From contig CACYLY010000026.1 of NCBI GenBank assembly GCA_902775355.1, forward strand, positions 1 to 37,431: a stretch of 37,431 bases of DNA, written 5' to 3'. Position numbers and translations under genes: made by a program. Below the pieces are notes generated by a model. The model did not search any database. It was not told where the DNA came from and was given only the letters and a program-made list of their open reading frames with translations. Positions 31,556 through 37,431 of this stretch are shown in pieces; the first letter of the stretch is position 1, and every line of letters begins with the position of its first letter. The DNA comes from Oscillospiraceae bacterium (GTDB lineage Bacteria > Bacillota > Clostridia > Oscillospirales > Oscillospiraceae).

Positions 31556-32056
31556 ATGAATGGGAAAGAACGGCGTGCCGCCATCCAAGCGAGAGCGGAG
31601 GAAGGCTTTCTTCAGGATCCCTCTCTTCGAAACGGGAAAAAATGGACGGAGCTGCTGGTTCTGTTATGGGTTATGAGCCGCCTGTTTTTCTTCGTTATGG
31701 ATCTGATTTGCGTCCACATCGGCTTCATAGACTTCAATCCGGTAAATATCTGGGCGTTTCTTCTCTCCCTGTTTCTTGCCCTGCTTCTATACAAAGGAGC
31801 GGGAATGCTTGCTGTATTTCCACTGCTTGGCGGGATCCTGATGGCGTCGACCGTGTTCCGGGAGAGGATGCTTTCTCTTCTCTCTTTGGATCTGGACGGG
31901 GTGCTGCGCCTGCATATCCTCTCGTATATCATCGCTACCGCCGTGCAGATCCTTACCATGTCGCTGCTCCTGCTCCTCCCCGCCTGCAAGTCCTATTCGG
32001 AGCTGCTCAAAAGGGTCGTACAGGAGGTGAACGGCTCCCAGGAGCATCGGCTGTAA
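31556..32056 (+). CDS. Unknown four-span membrane protein
   Basis: A 166-residue protein with a basic N-terminus (about 1-30) and four hydrophobic segments at about 31-54, 62-80, 82-100 and 122-145. No family was recognised. AAGGAG lies 7 bases before the ATG, 14 bases after the ABC-F stop, so it is probably co-transcribed. It is less GC-rich than its neighbours. Confidence 0.75.
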   Translation: MNGKERRAAIQARAEEGFLQDPSLRNGKKWTELLVLLWVMSRLFFFVMDLICVHIGFIDFNPVNIWAFLLSLFLALLLYKGAGMLAVFPLLGGILMASTVFRERMLSLLSLDLDGVLRLHILSYIIATAVQILTMSLLLLLPACKSYSELLKRVVQEVNGSQEHRL

Positions 32057-32080
32057 TCTTCAAGATTTTGAAGATTTTCC

Positions 32081-32109
32081 TTGCCTCTCGCCCTTCTCTG
32101 CGCTATAAT
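32081..32109 (+). promoter_or_regulatory. Sigma-A-type promoter for the GtrA-like gene
   Basis: TTGCCT (32081-32086), 17 bases, TATAAT (32104-32109), 24 bases before the start codon. Confidence 0.75.
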
Positions 32110-32133
32110 TATCCCCGTCAGGAGGGAACGCCC

Positions 32134-32628
32134 ATGGAAAACAACAAGAAAAAAGAGGCCCTGCGGGCCCTGAAATTCACCCTCTTCTCCATCAGCGCCG
32201 GGCTCATCGAGGTCCTGTCCTTCACGGTCCTCAACCTGTTCATCCACTGGCCGGAGGACGCCTTTCCCCTGATGAACCGGCTGCTGACGCACATCGGCGT
32301 CACCGATCTGAAGGACTACGGACCGAATTATTTCATCGCCCTGGCGCTGAGCGTGGTGTGGAACTTCACCTTCAACCGGAAGTTCACCTTTAAGAGCGCG
32401 GCCAACGTCCCCATCGCCATGCTGAAGGTGCTGCTCTTCTATGTGGTGTTCACGCCGCTTTCGATCTGGTGGGGCGTGGTGCTGACCAACCGCTGGGGCT
32501 GGAACGAATACCTGGTGCTGGGCCTGACCATGGTGGTCAACTTCGTCACGGAGTTCCTGTATCAGCGCTTTTTCGTCTTCGGCAAGAGCATCGACACCGC
32601 GGAAAAGCGGGAAAAAGGCGAAACCTGA
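32134..32628 (+). CDS. GtrA-like membrane protein
   Basis: A 164-residue, four-span protein of the GtrA family, whose members are thought to help flip or handle lipid-linked sugars. The family core is visible: FTLFSISAGLIEVLSF, the second span with ALSVVWNFTFNRKFTFKS, and the last VNFVTEFLYQRFFVFGKS. AGGAGG lies upstream. No glycosyltransferase is adjacent, so the pathway is unknown. A terminator follows. Confidence 0.85.
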   Translation: MENNKKKEALRALKFTLFSISAGLIEVLSFTVLNLFIHWPEDAFPLMNRLLTHIGVTDLKDYGPNYFIALALSVVWNFTFNRKFTFKSAANVPIAMLKVLLFYVVFTPLSIWWGVVLTNRWGWNEYLVLGLTMVVNFVTEFLYQRFFVFGKSIDTAEKREKGET

Positions 32629-32702
32629 ACCGGGGCGGGAGAAAAAGGTCGTGTGCACACACGATCTCGCGATGACACGAAACAAGCTTTGTCGACAGCC
32701 TG

Positions 32703-32733
32703 AAACGGACGCCCTCGCGGCGTCCGTTTTGCT
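32703..32733 (+). terminator. Terminator after the GtrA-like gene
   Basis: An 11-bp stem AAACGGACGCC/GGCGTCCGTTT with a 5-base loop, then TGCTTT. The tail runs directly into the -35 box of the tldD promoter. Confidence 0.8.
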
Positions 32734-32761
32734 TTACATCGGGAGCGGAGCTTGGTATAAT
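32733..32761 (+). promoter_or_regulatory. Sigma-A promoter for tldD-tldE
   Basis: TTTACA (32733-32738), 17 bases, TATAAT (32756-32761), with TG one base before the -10 (extended -10). Confidence 0.85.
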
Positions 32762-32798
32762 GGACCCATCCGAATATCATAAGGAGGAAACTGCGCCT

Positions 32799-34232
32799 AT
32801 GAAAGCACCCTTTTCCGCTTACCTGAGCGGAATCAAGCCCGGTCTGCAGCAGCTGATCCGGCTCCTGCGGCCCGACTACGACTATGTCAGCGTCCTGGCC
32901 ACGGACTCCAAGGGACTGACGGTCCGCATCTCCCGGCACGCCCGCTCCGTGGGCAGCGAGACCATGACCACCGAGCGCGGCGTGGTCGTGCGCGTCTACC
33001 GGGACGGGCAGTACAGCGAGTACGCCCTGAGCTGCTTCGACCCGGCCCGGCCCGAGGCCGCCGCCGCGGAGATCCGCCAGGCCCTGGACGCCCAGCTGGC
33101 GCTCCTGGCCAAAACCGGGGTCAAGCCCTATCCCACCCCCCTGCTGCCGGACGAGCCCGTCACCCTCTTCGTGGAGAAGGAGACGGAGCTGCTGCCCGAG
33201 GAGACCGACGCCAAGCCCCTGGTGGACAAGCTCTCCGCCCTCATCGACAAGATGGGCGAGCAGTCCGAGGAGCTCATCGAGTGCATGGCCTCCGCCCAGT
33301 CCACCCACGTCTGCAAGCTCTTCCTCACCGAGAACCGGGACATGAGCCAGAGCTATGTCTACAGCGAGGGCAGCGCCGCCGCCGTGGCCATGCGGGAGGG
33401 CCGCAACCAGATCGGCTATCAGAGCGTGTCCGGCCTCTGCGGGCCGGAGCTCTTCGACCAGCTCCCCGCCGCCGGGGACAAGGCCGTGAAGACCGCCCTG
33501 GAGCTGCTGGACGCCGGCCGCATCGAGCCGGGCGAGTATGAGATTATCGCCAGCCCCGAGGTCACCGGCCTCATCGCCCACGAGGCCTTCGGCCACGGCG
33601 TGGAGATGGACATGTTCGTGAAGAACCGGGCCCTGGGCAAGGAATACATCGGCAAGCGGGTGGGCAGCAACCGGGTGACCATGCACGAGGGTGCCCTCTG
33701 CGCCGAGAACGTGACCAGCTACGCCTTTGACGACGAGGGCACCCTGGCCGGAGACGTCACCGAGATCGAAAACGGCATCCTGAAGACCGGCATCTGCGAC
33801 GCCCTCAGCGCCCTGCGCCTGGGGATCCAGCCCACGGGCAACGGCAAGCGGCAGAACTTCGCCCACAAGGTCTACACCCGCATGACCAACACCGTCTTCG
33901 ACTCCGGCACGGACAGCCTGGAGGACATGATCGCCTCCATCGAGGACGGCTACCTGCTGGAGGGCATGGAGAGCGGCATGGAGGACCCCAAGCACTGGGG
34001 CATCCAGTGCATCATCAAGATGGGCCGGGAGATCAAGCACGGCAAGCTCACCGGAAAGATCGTGGCCCCCATCATCATGACCGGCTATGTGCCCGACCTG
34101 CTGGGGAACATCTCCATGCTCTCCCCCCACCGGGAGATCTTCGGCGCCGGCGGCTGCGGCAAGGGCTATAAGGAGTGGGTCAAGGTCTCCGACGGCGGCC
34201 CCTATCTGAAAACGAAAGCGAGGCTGGGATAA
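32799..34232 (+). CDS. tldD: TldD metallopeptidase subunit
   Basis: The catalytic subunit of the TldD/TldE zinc protease, which unfolds and degrades peptides (for example modified peptides and leader peptides), 477 residues. The zinc motif is HEAFGH (His261, Glu262, His266), and the C-terminal GGCGKGYKEWVKVSDGGPYLKTKARLG closes the family fold. The ATG at 32799 follows AGGAGG; an ATG at 32760 overlaps the -10 box and is rejected. The stop overlaps the tldE ATG by one base (TAATG). Clients are not evident; no peptide-biosynthesis genes are nearby. Confidence 0.96.
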   Translation: MKAPFSAYLSGIKPGLQQLIRLLRPDYDYVSVLATDSKGLTVRISRHARSVGSETMTTERGVVVRVYRDGQYSEYALSCFDPARPEAAAAEIRQALDAQLALLAKTGVKPYPTPLLPDEPVTLFVEKETELLPEETDAKPLVDKLSALIDKMGEQSEELIECMASAQSTHVCKLFLTENRDMSQSYVYSEGSAAAVAMREGRNQIGYQSVSGLCGPELFDQLPAAGDKAVKTALELLDAGRIEPGEYEIIASPEVTGLIAHEAFGHGVEMDMFVKNRALGKEYIGKRVGSNRVTMHEGALCAENVTSYAFDDEGTLAGDVTEIENGILKTGICDALSALRLGIQPTGNGKRQNFAHKVYTRMTNTVFDSGTDSLEDMIASIEDGYLLEGMESGMEDPKHWGIQCIIKMGREIKHGKLTGKIVAPIIMTGYVPDLLGNISMLSPHREIFGAGGCGKGYKEWVKVSDGGPYLKTKARLG

Positions 34233-35512
34233 TGCTGGATAAAATCGTTGCACTGTTGAAGGAGTCCGGGGTCCACGCCTGGGAGCTCAGCGCCGTCAAG
34301 GAGCGGGGCTGGGAGTTCTATTTCATCCGCCACGAGCTGGATCAGCACCGGGCCAAGGACCTGGAGTACATCCAGATCCGGGTCTACCAGCTCATCGAGG
34401 ATGGCAAGTTCATGGGCAGCGCCTCCGCGGATCTGTCTCCCACCGCCACCGAGGCGGAGGCGAAGAAGCTGATCCAGGACCTGGCCTATCGGGCCACCCT
34501 GGTGAAAAACAAGCCCTACACTCTGAATCCGCCCCGGCCCGGCCAGCCCATGGAGGCGCCGGTGGACGTGGCCGCCATCGCGGAGGACTTCATCCGGACC
34601 ATGGACGCCCTGCCCGAGACGGACACGGAGGACGTGAACAGCTATGAGATCTTTGTCAGCGACAAGGTCCGCCGCTTCCTGAACTCCGAAGGCGTGGATG
34701 TGACCGAGCGCTACCCCGACAGCATGATCGAGGTGGTGGTGAACGCCCGGAAGGACGGCCACGAGATCGAGCTGTACCGCAATTTCACCAGCGGCAGCTG
34801 TGACAGTGAGGCCCTGAAGCGGGACCTGAGCAAGGCCATGGCCTACGGGCGGGACCGGCTGCGCACGCGCCCCACGCCCAACCTGGAGAAGGCGGACGTG
34901 CTCTTCTCCGGCAGCGACGCCTGCAGCATTTACGAGTATTTCGTCGATCGCTGCGACCCGGCCATGATCTTCCGCCGCATGAGCGACTGGACTGTCGGCA
35001 AGCCCGTGGCCGAGGAGCTGCTGGGGGACAAGGTCAATGTCTTCGCCCGGCGGGAGCTGCCCAATTCCTCCCGGAACCAGGGCTTCGACAGCGAAGGCGC
35101 CCCCATCCGGGACTGCTGCATCATTCAGGACGGCGTAGTCAGGGAGATCCTGGGCCGCCGCATGTTCTCCTGCTACATGGGTCTGGAAAACAGCTTTCAC
35201 CCCGAGAACATCGAGGTCACCGGCGGCACCGCCAGCGAGGAAGAGCTGCGGAATGGCCCCTATCTGGAGGCGGTGGAGTTCTCCGACTTCCAGGTGGACG
35301 AGATGACCGGGGACATCTTCGGCGAGATCCGCCTGGGCTACTGGCACGACGGCGAGACCGTCACCCCCGTGTCCGGCGGCTCCGTGTCCGGCTCCATGTT
35401 CGACTTCGTGAAGGACATGCGCATGAGCCGGGAGCAGGCCCAGTACGATACCATGCGCATCCCCGCCCTGACCCTGCTGAAAAACGTCACCGTCACCGGC
35501 GCGGAAGGCTGA
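34232..35512 (+). CDS. tldE: TldE/PmbA metallopeptidase subunit
   Basis: The partner of TldD in the heterodimeric protease, 426 residues, lacking the HExxxH zinc motif as expected. Recognisable parts are DVLFSGSDACSIYEYFVDRCDP, LGDKVNVFARRELPNSSRNQGFDSEGAPIRDCCIIQDG and a C-terminal VSGSMFDFVKDMRMSREQAQYDTMRIPALTLLKNVTVTG. It starts at 34232 one base into the tldD stop and depends on it for translation. A bidirectional terminator follows. Confidence 0.94.
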   Translation: MLDKIVALLKESGVHAWELSAVKERGWEFYFIRHELDQHRAKDLEYIQIRVYQLIEDGKFMGSASADLSPTATEAEAKKLIQDLAYRATLVKNKPYTLNPPRPGQPMEAPVDVAAIAEDFIRTMDALPETDTEDVNSYEIFVSDKVRRFLNSEGVDVTERYPDSMIEVVVNARKDGHEIELYRNFTSGSCDSEALKRDLSKAMAYGRDRLRTRPTPNLEKADVLFSGSDACSIYEYFVDRCDPAMIFRRMSDWTVGKPVAEELLGDKVNVFARRELPNSSRNQGFDSEGAPIRDCCIIQDGVVREILGRRMFSCYMGLENSFHPENIEVTGGTASEEELRNGPYLEAVEFSDFQVDEMTGDIFGEIRLGYWHDGETVTPVSGGSVSGSMFDFVKDMRMSREQAQYDTMRIPALTLLKNVTVTGAEG

Positions 35513-35543
35513 GGCCCCGACCGGATCTAAGAAAGAAAACAAA

Positions 35544-35580
35544 ATCGCCCCTGCTTTTCCCATGGAGAAGCAGGGGCGAT
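35544..35580 (-). terminator. Terminator between tldE and ppdK (convergent)
   Basis: A 13-bp stem ATCGCCCCTGCTT/AAGCAGGGGCGAT. On the minus strand it is followed by TTTTGTTTTC, so it best fits the dikinase transcript, but its place after tldE suggests it serves both. Confidence 0.75.
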
Positions 35581-35646
35581 CCCATGTGCAGAAGTCTCCA
35601 CGCCTTGTCATGTCTTCCCGGAACGCAGCGGTGTCGACGGTGCCTC

Positions 35647-35809
35647 GTAGCGCCGAGCATCGCTCGGCGTTTTCTATCATGAAGCAACGTGCCCGCAGCG
35701 CCGAGCATCGCTGGGCGACCCTGCGCGGATTTCGCCGAGCAATGCTCGGCGCTACGGGAAGCGGTTTCCGCGGGCGTGTATTCGGCGGGCGACCGAAGGT
35801 CGCCCCTAC
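35647..35809. repeat. Cluster of four REP palindromes
   Basis: 35647-35669 (plus; GTAG, CGCCGAGC/GCTCGGCG), 35695-35717 (plus; GCAG head, one stem mismatch), 35733-35755 (minus; same stem) and 35787-35809 (minus; GGGCGACC/GGTCGCCC). Each is 23 bases. They lie between the convergent tldE and ppdK; no gene is seen in 35581-36060. Confidence 0.88.
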
Positions 35810-35815
35810 GAATAC

Positions 35816-36029
35816 GAGGCGCGTCCCGGGTGGGACGCGCCTCAAGCTGCCGACAAAGTGTCGACAGCTTGAAAACGAAAATGGAAACTTCCGAAAAAGT
35901 TTCCATTTTCGATAGATTGAACGTGAAGAGGGGCATACCCTCCCCTCTTCACAATCTCCCCATGCATATCCAGCCTTGTCGCATGAGTCCGTTTACAGTC
36001 TGAGGCGCGTCCCGGGTGGGACGCGCCTC
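35816..36029. repeat. Hairpin-rich segment between identical 28-base palindromes
   Basis: Two identical 28-base palindromes (12-bp arms GAGGCGCGTCCC/GGGACGCGCCTC) lie at 35816-35843 and 36002-36029. Between them are three more hairpins: CAAGCTG-CGACA/TGTCG-CAGCTTG (about 35843-35871, one mismatch), a perfect 15-bp stem at 35876-35890/35897-35911, and an 11-bp stem GTGAAGAGGGG/CCCCTCTTCAC (35923-35952). There is no open frame of note. Confidence 0.75.
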
Positions 36030-36060
36030 GTTTATTCGTGGGTTTTATTTCGTTCCTGCC

Positions 36061-37431
36061 TTACTTGCGCTCTTCGGTAAAGGTCTTCTTGGCCTCTTCC
36101 CAGCCGGCCAGCAGGGACTTGAAGCCGGCCTGGGCGAAGTCCTTCAGCTCGGCACCGGCGCTCTGGGCGGCGGCGGTGAGCTTATCGGTAGCTTCCTTCA
36201 GCGCGGTGCGGGCGGCCTCGACCTTGGCCTTGACCTCGTCCTCGGCGTTCTTGGTCTCGGCGGCCTTGGCCATGTCCTCCTTGATGGCGGCCTGCGCGGC
36301 AGCCAGGCGGGCGATGGGAACGCGGAAGGGGCTGCAGGACACGTAGTCCAGACCCACCTTGTGGAAGAACTCCACGGAGCTGGGATCGCCGCCGTGCTCG
36401 CCGCAGACGCCCAGGTGCAGGTCGGGACGGGTCTTGCGGCCCAGGGTAGCGGCCATCTTCACCAGCTTGCCGACGCCGATCTGGTCCACGCGGGCGAAGG
36501 GATCGTTCTCGTAGATCTTCCGCTCGTAGTAGGCGCCCAGGAACTTGCCGGCGTCGTCACGGCTGAAGCCGAAGGTCATCTGGGTCAGGTCGTTGGTGCC
36601 GAAGGAGAAGAACTCGGCCTCCGCGGGATCTCGATCATGGTGCCGACGAGGTACTTCATGTCGGAACCGGCCTCCGCCAGGACCGCGTCGGCGGTCTTGA
36701 CGACAACGTCCTTGACGTACTTGAGCTCCTTGACCTCGCCCACCAGCGGGATCATGATCTCGGGGACCATGGTCCACTCGGGATGACGGGCCTGGACAGC
36801 CAGCGCGGCCTTGATGACGGCGCGGGTCTGCATCTCGGCGATCTCGGGGTAGGTGACGGCCAGACGGCAGCCGCGGTGACCCATCATGGGGTTGAACTCA
36901 TGCAGGCCGGCGATGATGTTCTTGATGGCCTCGACGCTCTTGCCCTGATCCTTGGCCAGCTGCTCGATGTCGGCCTCCTCGGTGGGAACGAACTCGTGGA
37001 GAGGCGGGTCGAGGTAGCGGATGGTGACGGGGCAGCCCTCCATGGCCTCGTAGATGCCCTCGAAGTCGGCCTGCTGCATCGGCTCGAGCTTGGCCAGTGC
37101 GGCAACGCGCTCCTCCAGCGTGTCGGAGCAGATCATCTCGCGGAAAGCGGCGATACGGTCGCTGTTGAAGAACATGTGCTCGGTGCGGGTCAGGCCGATG
37201 CCCTGAGCGCCCAGCTCACGGGCCTTGGCGGCGTCCTGCGGGGTGTCGGCATTGGTGCGCACGCCGAGACGGCGGTACTTGTCGGCCCAGCCCATGATGC
37301 GGCCGAACTCGCCGGCGATGGTGGCGTCGACCGTGGGGATGATGCCGTCGTAGATCTTGCCGGTGGAGCCGTCGATGGAGATGTAGTCGCCCTCGTGGAA
37401 GGTCTTGCCCGCCAGCTCGAACTTCTTGTTC
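36061..37431 (-). pseudogene. ppdK: Pyruvate phosphate dikinase, C-terminal part, frameshifted
   Basis: PPDK interconverts pyruvate, ATP and Pi with PEP, AMP and PPi, a central glycolytic step in many Clostridia. The visible part runs from NKKFELAGKTFHEGDYISIDG (window edge) through the PEP-binding barrel: [23 protein letters not shown] and EIMIPLVGE, with the catalytic Cys in [11 protein letters not shown]. At about 36620 the frame changes after GTMIEIP: the residues normally between this and [14 protein letters not shown] are missing (about 30 bases) and the rest is in another frame. After the usual end ([15 protein letters not shown]) there is an extra tail of about 75 residues rich in Ala, Lys and Glu. 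The start is beyond the window. Real decay and assembly error cannot be told apart. Confidence 0.88.

Noticed and set aside
32629-32702. Small RNA or operator at the TCGTGTG/CACACGA palindrome
   Set aside because: A short inverted repeat without promoter or conserved context; not enough to call.

Overview
The window is GC-rich, gene-dense DNA with the gene content of a Clostridia genome, most likely Oscillospiraceae or a relative. This rests on a dgt-dnaG-rpoD cluster, a der-plsY pair next to a radical-SAM DUF512 protein, yceD-rpmF, VanY- and DacF-type D,D-carboxypeptidases, near-consensus sigma-A promoters and strong AGGAGG ribosome sites. The taxon is an inference; no rRNA or tRNA gene is visible.

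Layout. 1-4749 (minus): elongation factor P (cut by the left edge), a small unknown membrane protein, and a response regulator / histidine kinase / Xaa-Pro peptidase operon. 4852-10897 (plus): two tandem D-Ala-D-Ala carboxypeptidases, hflX, two overlapping GNAT acetyltransferases and a YigZ protein. 11085-15615 (plus): dgt, an inserted four-helix-bundle gene, dnaG and rpoD. 15616-16548: about 0.9 kb of repeats. 16558-19736 (plus): two paralogous zinc-ribbon membrane proteins of unknown function and a PatB/MalY lyase. 20075-26480 (minus): VanY-like peptidase, mntP, a divergent plsY, der, a Nudix hydrolase, a DUF512 radical-SAM protein, a damaged rpmF and yceD. 26593-35512 (plus): an RluA-family pseudouridine synthase, GNAT, two REP-associated transposases (RAYTs), a DUF2716-like protein, an ABC-F ATPase, two membrane proteins (one GtrA-like), tldD and tldE. 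36061-37431 (minus): the C-terminal half of pyruvate phosphate dikinase, carrying a frameshift.

The most unusual content lies between the genes, in three layers. First, short palindromes headed by GTAG (GCAG in some copies) sit at many sites and brace two tyrosine-transposase genes, which is the architecture of a REP/RAYT system. One locus is a 98-bp-period array of paired, inverted REPs with compensatory changes in the stems. Second, 7-bp tandem repeats occur at four places. Two places are inverted arrays, one around the four-helix-bundle gene inside dgt-dnaG-rpoD and one between the response regulator and its kinase. Each heptamer, read inwards, carries a stop codon; because 7 is not a multiple of 3, three copies stop all frames. 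Third, MITE-like imperfect palindromes are present, one of which appears to have replaced the membrane anchor of the first carboxypeptidase.

Two conserved genes (rpmF and ppdK) show short internal deletions with frameshifts, either real decay or assembly error. The window is otherwise mostly housekeeping: translation, replication and transcription initiation, peptidoglycan trimming and ribosome biogenesis.
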